Counted from the stretch's first letter, positions 1 through 11,539 are shown. The stretch: 49,624 nucleotides of DNA from Gamarada debralockiae (GCA_002803225.1 NXFV01000651.1:1-49624), one strand, 5' to 3'. Program-made: numbers and translations. Notes: generated from the sequence alone by a model not told the origin.

Positions 1-1240
1 TATATTAACCTTTTTAAGTAGCAAGCCAAAATAAGAGGCCTAGGAAATCTCGGCCTTATTAGCTAGCTCTATAAACCTTATATAGAACTAATCGAACATA
101 TTAGTGCTCTTTATCTAGAGCTTCTAGAACATTAATTAGTTATTAAGCTTTTTATTAAGGTTTATAAATTAAGTAGCTAAGTAGTCTATTATCTCTATTA
201 CTAAAGTCTATTTATTAGTAGTATTTACCTTTATTTAGAAGATAAGGTATTTAAGAGTATTATTAAGTATATAGTTATATATATAATTAACTTTATTTTA
301 CTTAAAGTTATAGTAATTAGTATTAGACTAAAATTTACTTTCTATTTAAGCTTACTATTAATTAAAGAATAGCTCTTTATTTTATTTATTTAACTCTTTT
401 AGGTTTAGGAGCTTTAGGCTATATTTCTCCTATAGTACTAAGGTAGTAGCCCTACTATTAGCCTATAGGGTTTACTATAAAAGATAGAATAGTATTCCTT
501 AAGTAATTAGCTTATCTATTAAGGGCGGTAAGTAGCTATATTACTATTATCTATTATAAATATAATAAGGAGTAGTAGCTCTTTATAAGCTATAAGAAGA
601 GGAAAGAGGATATATAATATATCTATTACTTAACTTTATATTACTATTAAGAAGAGATTAAGAAGAGTACTTTATTAGCTATCTTTCTAGTACTTATATA
701 TATTCTTCTTAGGCCTAGTTTTACTTAAACTATTCTTTCTAAGTATACCTTTTATAAGAAGGCTTTATATAAGTAATATCTTTGCTCTTTCTATTATATA
801 TAATAGAGACTTCTTTTGAGTTAGTATACTTAATAGGCTTAATAGTTTATAGTATCTTAGTTAATAGATAATTATCCTATCTAAAGGGTTAGTAATTAGG
901 ACTTATATTACTATTTATAGTATTTATTAATTAGGGTTTTATACTAATAGCTTATTTGTCTAGCGGGTAATACTAAAAGATTAGATAGTTAGCTCCTTAT
1001 AAGACTAACTCTTTAGTAGTCCTACTATTAGCTAGGATATTTATTATCTTCTTAGACATTATAGTTAAGCTTTAGATTATATAATAGCTATACTAGATAA
1101 GACCTAAAGGAATAAGTAAATATACGTTTATATTAAGAATTTAAAGCTAAAGAAAGAAGAAGAAGAAAAAGAGAGCTTTATAAGAAGCTCGAGCTTATAT
1201 ATAGGACCTAGGACTATACTAATATAGGGTCCTTACTAGC
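1..1240. repeat. RIP-degraded AT-rich repeat, left block
   Basis: This stretch is strongly AT-rich. TpA steps are very common (tata, ttag and ctata recur) and CpA/TpG steps are scarce, which is the footprint of repeat-induced point mutation in ascomycetes. No open frame of useful length survives on either strand. I could not identify the original element; a retrotransposon body is the usual source, but that is inference. The block ends abruptly at a GC-rich island near 1240. Confidence 0.75.
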
Positions 1241-1278
1241 GCGAGCTAATAAGGGCCTTGAATATAGCAGTTCTAGTT

Positions 1279-1305
1279 GATTTCCCCCGCCCGGCAGGGG
1301 AAATC
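1279..1305. repeat. perfect 9-bp inverted repeat in a GC-rich island
   Basis: The arms gatttcccc (1279-1287) and ggggaaatc (1297-1305) are perfect reverse complements around a 9-base GC-rich loop. They are followed at once by the palindrome atcacgtgat and by cacgcgctgtgac. The island of about 90 bases interrupts the RIP-type sequence on both sides, so it escaped mutation, inserted later or marks an element boundary. No function is shown. Confidence 0.5.
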
Positions 1306-1334
1306 CAGTATCACGTGATTCACGCGCTGTGACA

Positions 1335-1800
1335 GTTATAGTCCTATTTACACAGACCAAATTAATATTCTAAGCTTATTTAGTCTAAAATAAGATTATA
1401 TTATAAAAAGCCTTCTATCTATTATTTTCTTAGCTTATTATAGTTCCCTTTAATTATAAAAAGCTTACTAGTAAATTACTTAATTTAGCTATAGGTTAAA
1501 GATATACCTAGAGCTTCTTAGACTAAAACCCAAGTAAATATATAGTCTTCTTATACTTTTAATAGTCTCTATTAACTTTCAAATACAATAGTATAGCTCT
1601 TACCCCCTTTAAACTAATATTATAGAGTAGTAAGAGAGACCCCTTAGTCAGAAAAAGCCTTTCTTATTAACTTCCTATTCTTTATATTATAAAGAGCTAA
1701 AAGTATATCCTATTCGGTATATTGTTTTATAATTACTTGAAGATCAAGGATTTGAAGTATAAAGTAATTTGAATTAGAATTGATTTAATTATTAATTATA
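1335..1800. repeat. RIP-degraded AT-rich repeat, right block
   Basis: The same composition as the left block resumes after the GC-rich island: abundant TpA, little CpA/TpG, no coding frame. It gives way near 1800 to normal-complexity sequence. A short direct duplication (gttccagatggggg, twice between about 1840 and 1876) lies just outside it. Confidence 0.7.
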
Positions 1801-1972
1801 TTGTTGAAGTAGCAGTCTGCAAATTCGCCTAATTTAGGTGTTCCAGATGGGGGGGTGGGTGTTCCAGATGGGGGTGCACGGACTTATTCGTATTGTCACG
1901 TTTCAAATTGGAGAGAGCAGATTTTGACAGTCTCAATTCCTTGATCTACTACAGGCTTCGATCATCGAGATG

Positions 1973-2730
1973 TCAATGCCGTGATGCCATAGTAGAACTT
2001 CTCCGAGTCTCCCATATGCAATGTCTATCACAATTGCGCTCAAGCTCCAGTGGTAGCAGAAGCCGAAGAGTCATACGCAACTTTTCCTCCATCTTCTCGT
2101 ACTTCTTATCTTGCGCGAGCTTATCCTTGAAGCAGCGGTATCGCATCTGGACAGCAGCCTTGGGGCTCTTCCGTTCTCACCCAGCTCCTCCGCTAATTTT
2201 CCCCAATAGAGCGTCGATGTTCCGAGCTGCTCGACCATCCCTGTCAACATTCTTTCCGCGGGTCTGTATTCCTTGACAGAGGCTTTCTGCTTCGCAGTCT
2301 CCTTCGGGGTGGTGTCCTCCATCGAGGTGTCCATCTTCATGTTCTCCTTATTCAAAGCCACCCCAGTAGCCAAGCGCTTGGGGTGGCTAGGAGGGAGTGG
2401 AGGCTAGACATGTCAATTGTTAGAATACTATGAACAATTGGGAATAAGAACTGTGAAGTAACTCACATTGATGATGTAGTCAATCTTGCCCTCTTCCTCC
2501 TTTTCGATGCCATCCTTGGAAGACATGATGGAGGGATTCGTGGTCCCAGAGGTGTTCTTGTTAGAACGCTGTAGAGTTGGAAAGGGAACGTGAAGCAACT
2601 CACTTTGTTGGTGAAAAGTGATGTCACGTTTTTCGCTCGAGACGAGTATGAATTGGCCGTGTGATGCCTTTGGCATGTTTTCACTGTAGATATAGACTGA
2701 AAAAACTGAAGAAGTAACAATAAAAGACAT
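1973..2730 (-). pseudogene. Myb/SANT-like small protein, one-base frameshift
   Basis: On the minus strand an N-terminal exon (start at 2730, or at the internal ATG 2674) ends in DYIIN. It is followed by an intron with gtgagt donor and tctag acceptor, about 2457 to 2400. The next exon carries the fold: LTGMVEQLG, YWGKLAEELGENG, then AAVQMRYRCFKDKLAQDKK. This W...A.elG...A..mRy..fk..L pattern resembles small fungal Myb/SANT-like DNA-binding proteins. Between GENG and SPKAAV the frame shifts by one base near 2180, where the run GGAA looks one A short. The shifted frame then runs to a stop at 1973. It would be a nuclear DNA-binding protein. The family call is by pattern only; a sequencing error could explain the shift. 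Confidence 0.5.
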
Positions 2731-3771
2731 ACGTGTAAAAATTTTCTTTGTTATCAGTTGTCAAGGAAGGGAGAGTTGGAAAGAGTTTGGAGGTGTGAGA
2801 GATATGTGTAGCGAGTGGGAACAGATTCTATTGCCTTTCAGAGAAAGCTTGGACTGACAGTATGGTTCAGCGAATTGATAAAAGCGGAACTTATTACTAT
2901 TATAATCATAGTGAATGAGTCCGCGGATTGAAAGGGAAGTAAATGGAAGGGTTTGGTACTTTTGGAGACAATAGTCGTGTTGGAACGTGACATCTGAGTC
3001 ATAACCCACCTGTCGCCTAGGGTATGAGTCACTACGCTGTATATATAGCCCTTGGAATCACTACTCTCTAAATGTCAAGCTGCTTTCACATCTTACAATT
3101 ATGACCTCACAACAAGTCGATGCTGAACGCGGAAGGCGTTCTCGGTTAAAAAGGGGCGCGCGCAGCGCCTCTTTAGTAATATAATACGGTTGTTGGATCT
3201 ACTACCGTCTTCGAGGATGCGGATTGTGATAGGGCCTATTTGGAAAATTTCGATCGTGAGAGATTGGGATTTGACGAGGACGATTATGGGCATGGTGAGC
3301 TGTTGCAAGTATAAACGAGAGTGGAAAAGGGACGATTCTTAGAAAGCTCAGAGAATTGGGGATTGAGGATAAAGGGGTTGGACTCCTTGTATGGTTCAAG
3401 AGACATTTGTTCATGGCAGTTGAGATGTGACCATGCAGTTAATTCGTCAAGAGCGCCGACCAGCCTTGCTCAGGTACGATGAAAAGTAATCTGCCCAAGG
3501 CTGCACGTTCATTCACGTGTATAAGATAGTCGTAATAAAATTGTGATAAGCTCAATTTGACTGTGCCCTGTTTCGACCCTGCTGAGTGGATGCTTAGAGA
3601 TCTTTGGCCTCGATTCGGACTCGGTCTTCTTACCATTGTCAATTCGTTTATAACCCCAGGCGCACCCTTTTCGCGTTTTGTCAATTAATAATTTCTGTGT
3701 ACTCAGAATATAAGCACGTTCGAGCTTATCGTCTTTGAGCCAAATACTTCTGTCCAATTTCATCTATCAAG
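2731..3771. other. no supported gene
   Basis: This kilobase has only short frames on both strands and no family signature. A palindromic gcgcgcgcagcgc-type stretch lies near 3155. A short plus-strand frame from the ATG at 3101 stops after fewer than 30 codons. The last part may be the promoter of the cupin gene that follows. Confidence 0.5.
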
Positions 3772-4290
3772 ATGTCAAGCACTAACTATCTTCCACTACT
3801 TCGCTTGGTAGTGACTACGCATGCCGCGGACGAAACCTCGGTCTTCGAATCGGATGAACAATCCAGACCATTCTTTCCCTTCGGGTGGCTTCAAGCCAGT
3901 TCCTTCACAACCTTCCACTCCATCGCTGACTCTTCCCGCCTCAAACACTACATCGCTACCTAGTCTCACAAAGACACTTCCCCGGTGCCCACCCTCCGGC
4001 GTGCTCTTCTGCACTTCATATTTCTCGCCCAAATGCAGTGCGCCTACGCATGGAACGCTGAGCTTAGACTACGCAGCTTGATTCAGCGGAGATCGTGGTG
4101 CGATTGGATGGAGGCGAAGAGAAGACTTTGCGCACTGGCGAGTTCATTGTCCAGAGGGGTGTCAGCCATGCGTGGATTAATCGATCCCAGGAATATTGTC
4201 GGATAATGTTCGTGATGGTAGGGAGCGAGAAGATTGTGCTTCAGGATAGGAAGGAGGTTGAGGAAACTGTTCTTAAGAAGTTGATTTTCC
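3772..4290 (+). pseudogene. cupin-domain protein, broken by two frameshifts
   Basis: The ATG at 3772 opens a frame reading MSSTNYLPLLRLVVTTHAAD and SFTTFHS. Continuity then moves to a second frame (LPSLTKTLPRCPPSGVLFCT, LSLDYAA) and near 4085 to a third (VVRLDGGEEKTLRTGEFIVQ, RGVSHAWINRS, RIMFVMVGSEKIVLQD). The block G(E)-x-L-DGGE...GD/EF-x-x-Q-RG-x-x-H-x-W-x-N-R is the conserved small-molecule cupin barrel of the fungal cupin_2 type, with its metal-binding His in HAWINRS. No intron with proper splice sites explains the two frame changes (about 3925-3940 and 4080-4090), so I read this as a broken gene. Its substrate is unknown. After VEETVLKK the open frame runs on to 4838 without recognisable content. 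Confidence 0.7.
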
Positions 4291-4831
4291 GATACGCTGA
4301 AAAATACCGCAACCACATATTGTTGTCCAGAAAGAATATGAGGTTGAAAGACCGATATCGATCAGTCAACTCGAACTTCCCTCAGATGTGCCTGCAAATG
4401 GTCGGCGAACCTGACCATCAATTCGAGATACTCTACGCAACCGCCAAATCCAGCCAAATGATACTCCTCTATTCCCAATGGCATCCGACCAGACTAGTCA
4501 ATGGTACTCACAGACGCCAAGCTTGCCCTCAGTCGAGCTTGGTGTCAGTTGCGGAGGAAAAGACTCGATTGATTTCTAAAAAAGTAGGAGGGGGACAACC
4601 CCTCTTATGTTACAGTAAGACGCAAATACAAGCTATACTCAATACAGTAGGGATCGACGTTTCAACCAACACTTGGGCTTCCCATTACGGAAGAGCACTA
4701 TCACAGAGCAAAAGCTGTCCACTTCCTCATACAAGCCGGAAGCCTGCTCCAGCTTCCACAGTTGATGCTCGCAACAGCAAGTGTCTTCCTTCACCGCTTC
4801 TACTTGTTCGAATACAAGCCTTGTTCGCCGA

Positions 4832-6483
4832 TCACTGACTCGACGACTCTACGTCGTTACTATTCTTCTTCGCCATATCCGTTGGAGCATAACTTGAAAA
4901 TTTCCTTAATCTCTCTCCGAATATATAAAAGAGGAACGGAATTGGCATAAAAGCTACAGCCAAGAACCCCAGCAAGCTGCCTGCCCATTCGACACCGAGA
5001 TTGGTAAACATTTGGGCCGCGAAGAGTGGGAAGCCAGCGCCGAAGAAGGATCGCAGGAAAGTGTTTGCAGCAATTGCGGAGGCTGCTACTACGAGGTAGG
5101 CATCAATGAGGTAGTTTAGGGCTTGAAGGAAAATTGTTATGAGTCCAACTCCAGTCAGCACCCCGGAAAGAGTGGGCACAATCCAGTGGATAGAGGGGTA
5201 GTTGCCTGTCCATGCGAACCAGAAGAGCCCGACTGGAAAGAGCACAGCTCCGATCATCATAGGTAGTAATCGCTGTTCAGGCACTGGAATATTGTTGTTC
5301 TCCTTGAGTTTCAGATTGTAACGCGGTTCGAACAAAACCACGAGTCCGCAGCCGAAAACAACTCCAATAACTAAACCGATGTAGGGAAGTGTTGCAAGGG
5401 ATTGACTAATTCCTCGGTACTCGGCGAAGACGATAGGGTAGGCCTCTAAGAAGAGATACAGGATTCCATAGATAAACGCCGTGTACATGGAGATCAGAAA
5501 TACAATAGGTTCCAAAAAGAGGAGCTTGACTGGCAAAAGCAAGTGCTTTCTAATTAAGTCGTTGAAGGTAATAGTGTCTTCTTCGCTGATGTGATGAACA
5601 GCGAAGTTCCCGGTTTCTTTTCGAATTTTTGCTGCTCTCCTCTGGAGGATAGTCTTGAGGTAGGTTTCTTCGAGAAAGAGAATATCAAGAATAAGAGCGA
5701 GTGCTCCCATGATTCCTGTGATGTACTCAGTCCACCTCCAGCCCAGATAGGAACCTGTGATAAACGACCCGACAATTGGTGAAATGAATGGGCCGATGCA
5801 GACAAGTCCTGAGAAAACAGCAATAGCAGAGCCGCGAGTCTCGTTGTCGAATAAGTCAGCAAACGCTCCGCCTACCACTGCCAAAGGACCTGATTGTTGT
5901 TAGTATTCTGTTTCGAGCTGCCAGGTGAGTAGATCATTGAAATTCCACGTCGCTTTATGGAACCGGGACAGTGAGATTACGTACAAGAAGCAAATACTCC
6001 AGCAAAGAATCGAGAAAGCATAAGTGTTTGAAGGTCTTTGGCCGTTGCCGCAGCAAACATAAAGCAAGTAAAAAGGAAACAAGCTCCAGTGATAGGAAGT
6101 TTTCGTCCGTATAGCTCCGATAATGGTCCAAAAGCTAGTGGTCCTGTCGCAAACCCACAGATGTATAGAGAAAGTCCTAGAAGAGCCACGACGCGACTAA
6201 CACCAAAGACCAAAGATACCGGTTCAACTGCGGGAGAGTAGACAGAAGAGCCCCATGATGCCACCAAAGTGTCGAATCCTAGAACGAGGGCTGATCTCAT
6301 CTTTCGAGAGATGGGCCATGACTTTGCATTTGCCAGGTCGTCTCCGCCTGTAAGTTCGACCAAGTACTCGTCGCCTGCGCCCAAAAATCCAGGTGTCAAA
6401 ACCCGGTCTTTACCTAATCTGTAGGTATTTGATGTTTTCGATCTCTTTATCGGTTCTGATGGGTGTGGCGCTAAATCGAACAT
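4832..6483 (-). CDS. MFS exporter, DHA1 drug/polyamine-type
   Basis: This is a two-exon gene: exon 1 6483-5985, intron 5984-5890 (gtacgt...cag, 95 bp), exon 2 5889-4832. It encodes 518 residues, the normal size for a 12-helix DHA1 carrier. The start is the first ATG before the conserved N-terminus. A polar tail of about 60 residues precedes helix 1. The DHA1 motif GPLSELYGRKLP lies at about residues 119-130. The splice joins FFAGVFASC to PLAVVGGAFADL, the usual helix 4-5 sequence, followed by GWRWTEYITGIMGAL. A cytosolic loop (LEETYLKTILQRRAAKIRKE) separates the two six-helix halves. It should export drugs, toxic metabolites or polyamines by proton antiport at the plasma membrane; the substrate cannot be read. 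No break was seen. Confidence 0.93.
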
Positions 6484-6558
6484 CTTGGAGAGAGTTGCAT
6501 CTGATACTGAATACAAGAGTGAGGGAGTATAGGAGAGTATCCTGAGAATTTGAAGCAA

Positions 6559-7411
6559 ATCTAGCGAGCTACTATTTAATCCTCTCAGGCCATCGGTTCT
6601 TGGCTCGCGTTTCGTACTAATCGTGACGTGTGATGTAAGGGAATCGCATTAGCTTGGACCCCCCACCCGGCGTATCCGATACGTACTATGATTCTAGTCG
6701 TATACTAAAGCTGTAAATTCTAAGCTACGAAAGACGCTTATTCATGAATTCGCCAGTCATCACGGATCAGACGACGCTTTTGTCTTGATTTGCAATGCGC
6801 AGCTGATTCATGAATGCGTTGGATTGTGGTAAAAGCAGGGATTTTGGACCGATGCCACGGTCTACCTGTTGCAAGATTGATGTCGCTAGCTCTACTGGAG
6901 GAGAAGATACGGCCCGCAGCTCAAAAAAAGTGAGGAAAGTAACAAGAAGTGCTGTAAAGAATGATAAGTGTGTTTTAAAAAGATGCTGACCATGCGCGTA
7001 CATATCCTCTTGACTACGCTTCATTTCAAGGGTTTAGATTTCTGCGCAGAGCAAATCAAAAGTTATTTGGATAACTTAAAATGCACTCAATCTAAACTAT
7101 TATAATATTTGAAAATTATGTTGCTACGTACAAAGGGTCAGGATATTACTCTGCGTTGAGTGTGGGGGTTATACAGGGTGGCCGAATTCCCGGAACAGTA
7201 ACATTCACGCCTCAATAGAGACTTATTTCCATTTTACAAGCTTGAAACTTTGAATGATCCCTTTTTATAGAATACAGACGCCTGAAAAATTACGAGTGGC
7301 TTTGATACGCGTACACTTGTCCCTATACCATCTTGCTCACTTGAAAAGTTTTTCCTGAGAGTTTCCAGCTCAATCTATTCAGAGTCTTAAGCGCGACTTT
7401 TTCAAATGGAT
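6559..7411. other. mostly non-coding; one doubtful minus-strand ORF
   Basis: This is the upstream region of the MFS gene and the downstream region of the bZIP gene. The minus-strand frame 7024-6767 (85 codons, ATG start) has a hydrophobic stretch (THLSFFTALLVTFLTFF) that could be a signal or membrane segment. I recognise no family, its C-terminal half looks like unselected sequence, and it has no support beyond being open. I do not call it a gene. Confidence 0.4.
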
Positions 7412-8154
7412 TTATTCCTCTTGGATATCGGATACGTGGAGCTCGCATATAACTGCGCCTTCTTCCTGATCGAAAACATATTCATATGCATCGAACGACA
7501 GTATATCCAAATTTTCCACTTTCGACCCCTCCCATTTTCTGTCATTGTAGTTCGAGCAGGAGTCCACCACTATACTTGTAGATTGCCCTTTGAGTCTGGT
7601 ATTCTCTTTCCGTACCCTATCCAGCTCTGTCTTAACACTTGAGTACTCGCGCTGAAGGTTATTATGTCGACCTTCAAGTTCGCTTATTCGTTGCTCAAGC
7701 TCACTCGCGTGTCTCTTATTCCTCTCTCTGAATGCTCTTTGAGAAGCTCGATTTTGTGCTCGGCGGCGCTAACGATATTAGCTATTAGTTCTATACAAAG
7801 TTTCTGAAATATATACCGATTTTCTAGCCTCCTCACTTCTATTCTTTCGATTGTGATCCAAATTATTGCCCTCTATATCCATTTCAACTGGTATTAAACC
7901 TATTGATGCGGAGTATTCTCTACTCATTGGACATTGCATTGGAAAAGGCATAAATTTATTTTCACCATAGATATTATCATATCCCTAGCAAAAATATTAG
8001 TTAAGACAAAAGGAGGTTATAAGAGCTATTAGGTATTCACATTTGAAGGTGCTAAGAACTCACTTGGTACGCCACCGCTATACATCTCAGTATTTATAGC
8101 TCTGGGTGTTATGTGTGATAGATCGTCTATGCTATTATAACCCCAAGTTGCCAT
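7412..8154 (-). CDS. bZIP transcription factor
   Basis: I model three exons: 8154-8071, 7984-7817 and 7768-7412. Introns are 8070-7985 and 7816-7769 (gtatat...tag, 48 bp). The product is about 202 residues. Exon 3 opens with the basic region RRRAQNRASQRAFRERNKRH, whose N-x-x-[AS]-[AQ]-x-x-[AF]-R core is the AP-1/Yap-like DNA contact surface. It is followed by a leucine-zipper heptad (LEQRISELEGRHNNLQ...VKTELDRVRKENTRLKG) and a short acidic tail. The protein should bind DNA as a dimer in the nucleus. A clean frame across intron 1 needs the weak donor gtacca; the stronger gtgagt site 7 bases downstream leads to an immediate stop. The small size and lack of a cysteine-rich C-terminus argue against a full Yap1 orthologue. 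Confidence 0.85.
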
Positions 8155-8762
8155 ATTGAATATTTAGATACAGTGCAGTTCACTACTATCTATTATAACT
8201 TGCTCTTTAAGAGGTTACACACAATCACTTTATACTCCAAGGCTTCAACAAGGACGGATCGAATTTCTCAACAATAGAGTAGGAGTCCGGATCAGTTGCG
8301 CAGAAGAATATTTTCCGGGAGTAGGCAACGCAAGTGGAGACTGGATTAAGATGCCAATTTGATCCCAATGAATGAGTCAGTGATGCTCGGGATCTGAGGT
8401 GGAGATGACGGTTGGGATCATTTCCACTCTACCTAAGGCGGGCTTGGGAAGCCTCCTATCGCCTAAATTCCCGCGTTTCTTCTTGTAGGGTCATTATCCC
8501 GAATTAGCATACCCAGAAGAGCAGTAACAAAACTTTCTTCATGCAGACGTAACAATTTCTTATTATATCAGAGTAGCATGATATGGCATAGTTTCTATGA
8601 ACGTAGGCAAGAACGGATATAGAAGGTATCTTCTTAGAGGAGCAAGGAGGAAAAGGGGTGTATTTTCCAGGTAACTTATACAAACCAAGAATACGTCCTG
8701 CATATTTGCCAGAAGAGTTTGTGGTAGCAATACAGACTCTTGTCTGTTTGCCCACAAAATTC
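8155..8762. other. bZIP upstream region, no gene seen
   Basis: This should contain the promoter and 5' leader of the minus-strand bZIP gene. Short frames occur on both strands from 8504 onward, but none carries a recognisable domain. Confidence 0.4.
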
Positions 8763-9165
8763 AAAGCTGCTGAGCACGGAAGAACTCGGGAGGTCCAATC
8801 TCTACGGAGCCCGGCGAGTTGCGCGTACCTGCATAAATAAGCGCCAACGGGATCATGGTGGGCCAGAATATGACCTCGGCACACTTAATAAGACGCCGCG
8901 GCTTTAGTATCTCCGGCGTTTCCGCAGATTTGGGCAGGCTACATCTTTCACTTTCTGCTCATCGTGCAAACCCTTCGCTCCGGTCGACTAAGCAGGATTT
9001 GAATACCGGCATTCCAATAGTGCCGTTCTTCCGCGCCACCATCCACATCTCTACGAACTTCACCGCCTGCTCACTACTCATATGTTCCCACAACCGATAA
9101 ACACAGTAAGATGCCTTCGCGGCGTCGATAGTACACATCAATCGAGGAGCAATCAACGTTCTGGC
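8763..9165 (-). pseudogene. unidentified coding remnant downstream of the DUF3435 relic
   Basis: The minus strand reads protein-like sequence in two pieces: RLMCTIDAAKASYCVYRLWE with MWMVARKNGTIGMPVF (9165 to 8959), then, in another frame, EVIFWPTMIPLALIYAGTRN with SVEIGPPEFFRAQQL (about 8879 to 8763). The second piece has a hydrophobic helix. I do not recognise the family. Because it directly follows the DUF3435 relic on the same strand it may be its degenerate 3' part or a separate cargo gene. Stops and frame changes make an intact product unlikely. Confidence 0.3.
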
Positions 9166-9229
9166 TTTTCCCGAAACTTTCCGGTCTTAGTTTGAAGCAC
9201 CGTTGCAGATGCGTTAGAGTATTTGCATG

Positions 9230-10323
9230 AGGAGAAAGGCATTATTCACAGGTTTATAATCTGGGAAATCCCTCCTTTTGCCTTTACTGACGTCATGATA
9301 GCGTCTGTTGTGCCCCTTGTGGTAAGCCATCACCACCTCTTATAGCGAGCACATCCCGCTCTCCGCTATTGGGATTCCGCACAAGCAGCAGGCAGACATC
9401 TTCATAGCAGAGCGCATTAAAGCGTCTAGCCATAGTATTGACGTCTTCAAAAGTATTATCGTTGTAGTTGCAGGAGTTGTCACTATCCTCAGGCCGAGGT
9501 CATCATCATTATCGACTCCAAAATTATCATTAGAGCTAGTAGCCTCTTTTCTCTCCTTTTTTGCATTAACTAGCTCTATAGGTCGGCACCCCGTGCCGAA
9601 GAGGAGGAGCAGGATTAACGTGAACTGTACCCGGTGCCGCTCCGTGGGAATGTAGAAGTGTCATGAGCCCAGTGGTAGTGGAACAAAAGTAAGAGGTCGT
9701 CTACTCCTAAGACAGGTTTCGACTTGATAGTGTTATCTAGCCCCAACATATCCATGTACTGCGCATTTTAGCAACCTAAAATAAGCAATTATAATGATAG
9801 GGGAATACCATACCTTTAGGGCCTCTTTCCTATCATTAGTGTCTATCTGGCGACCATTTTCTCGGTTGAAGAGGATTTTGAACTGTGTTATGTATTGTTG
9901 CATCGCACCCCTCTTATTCACCTGGTCTTTGTCGTAGATATGCTGGAGGAATGCTGGTCTGGTCCCCCTAGAGCAGTCCTAGATGACTAAGCACCAATTC
10001 TTTCTAAGTTAATTATCACAGAACCTCGTTAAGAGTTAGGACAGTTGGCCACGTTAATCCCTTGGTCCGAGGGCATCGCTCACATACCTTGAAAACTTGG
10101 CTCTTATACTTCGAAGATTGTCCTTGGTAGCATCGGCATACTTATGCTTAATAGTAGTCCGCGTGTTATCGTGCCGTTCGATGAGGCTCTGGTAGTATTT
10201 TGGCGGAAGTTTGTTCTTTTGTTTTAGGTGACGACGCTCGACACGACTTTGAAGGAGTCTGAGATCCTGTACTGAGGTTGCTGGCAGTCGTGAATCGACG
10301 GCAGCGTACTGTATGGGAGCCAT
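9230..10323 (-). pseudogene. DUF3435 tyrosine recombinase relic (Starship-captain-like)
   Basis: Reading leftward from the ATG at 10323, the N-terminal block (RLLQSRVERRHLKQKNKLPP, YADATKDNLRSIRAKF) runs to an intron (gtatgt...ctaac...gag) near 10090-10026. It is followed by LRKNWCLVI and TRPAFLQHIYDKDQVNKRGA, MQQYITQFKILFNRENGR, KPVLGVDDLLLLFHYHW, a frame-shifted LLLLFGTGCRPIELVNAKK, and FNALCYEDVCLLLVRNPN with GERDVLA. This order (linker, SAM-like N domain, VDDLLLLLHHHW, tGCRPaELV, dALCYEDv.L.vvRNP) is diagnostic of fungal DUF3435 proteins. At least two stops (in exon 2) and several frame shifts break it, and the catalytic C-terminal region is not recognisable. DUF3435 enzymes integrate large Starship elements; many relatives are orphan. 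No Starship boundary was identified. Confidence 0.8.
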
Positions 10324-10765
10324 GGCAAGGACGGTCTTATACTGGCTTAGGAGATCTCACTGCACCGTTGTCGTGAGGAGTGGTGGGTGCAGAGGAGTAG
10401 AATGTAGTGGTTGTAAGTGGGGATAGTGAGGACATATAAACGTGTACAATAGGAAGAGATCTTGAGAGTGCTAGAAGAGTGACTGCCATGCTAACAGCTT
10501 AAGTGGGGAAGGCCCCCAGTTTCTTGGGGGAGGGATTATCCAGATATAAAATGGGAACATTAGAGTCGAGAGCTGCAGAGGATCGCAGACAGTGCGACGT
10601 TTTTGGAGTTCTCGAAGCTCTGATACCGGCCGATGAAGCTCGGCACGTGATGAGTTTCTCGGGTTCGAGGCTGCGTAAAACAGCGACCAAACCCGCCGAA
10701 AACAGCAGCTCTAACACCACAATCTTGCGTAATTCTATAAGCTAGCGAAATAACACCTTTATGAA
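10324..10765. other. region upstream of the DUF3435 relic, no gene
   Basis: This would have been the promoter side of the recombinase and, for a captain, the place to look for the element's 5' end. Overlapping short frames on both strands (about 10499-10784) have no recognisable content and may be remnants. Confidence 0.4.
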
Positions 10766-11480
10766 AACTTAATTTGTCAATCAAGCTACAGTTGGATCAG
10801 TGCCTTAGGCTACCAAGCTAGACCCCACACCTTATTTCCCTTCTTTATATAGCTCTCCCGCTCTCCCTAGCTCTCTTTTAGAGCTCAATCGAGCCTTTAC
10901 CCTTCTTCCGACATGAGATGTCGCCCCGTAGACTTTTGTCGCTGAATGGAGGGTACCCAAAAAGCCAAGGAGAATGGGCCTAAGAACCATCGCCCTAGAT
11001 TCACGAACTTGGAATATAGTCTCATGGCTGAGTACTTGGGCAAATGCATGACTTCACAAGAAGCGCTTAGATGTTGGAAGAACCAGGACTATAACAGATC
11101 GTTGATGATACCAGGTGATAAACAACAATGCACTAGACACTAGTAATATAGAGTTATTAGCAAAGTATGGCACAGAAGCTCAAAAAAGGAGTGGCTAGCA
11201 CTACTCTTAAACGGAGACATGAGGTCTGTATTTGTAATGGCGGGGCCGGATATAATATGCACTAACGCAACAAATGTGTAATTAAGTATCAAAAAGGACG
11301 GAAATAAATATGTGCTAAATGGATCAGTAAGTTTTTGCGCCTATGTAAAAAGAAGTTCTTCTTAACAACAGTAGAAATAGTAGCTTACTAGTGCTGGGAA
11401 TCCTTACTGCAAACTCTATATTGTCATGGGCAAAACTGATCCAACGAATTCAAACGCCTACAACAGCAATCCGACTCTTA
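10766..11480 (+). pseudogene. acyl-CoA dehydrogenase fragment, repeat copy 1
   Basis: This segment is a degraded direct copy of 14495-15110. It starts with the shared aaacttaatttgtcaatca, carries about 110 extra bases, then matches closely from the shared agacttttgtc to gatccaacgaattcaaacg. In broken frames it encodes acyl-CoA dehydrogenase sequence ([42 protein letters not shown]). That corresponds to the N-terminal and middle domains of an ACAD10/11-like flavoenzyme. Copy 1 has more stops than copy 2 and ends before the C-terminal half. It cannot make an enzyme. Confidence 0.75.
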
Positions 11481-11539
11481 AAAAAATGATAATCATCCCA
11501 TAACCATCATTTATTCCCAAGAATATCAGTCACAGGTGA

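Noticed and set aside
4290..4838. Long open extension after the cupin domain
   Set aside because: It is open only by chance in the third cupin frame; no conserved sequence follows KVEETVLKK-like residues and family members end there.
8959..9156. Apparent tRNA B-box-like sequence (ggtattcaaatcc on the minus strand)
   Set aside because: No A-box or cloverleaf arms at the right distance; it lies in coding debris.
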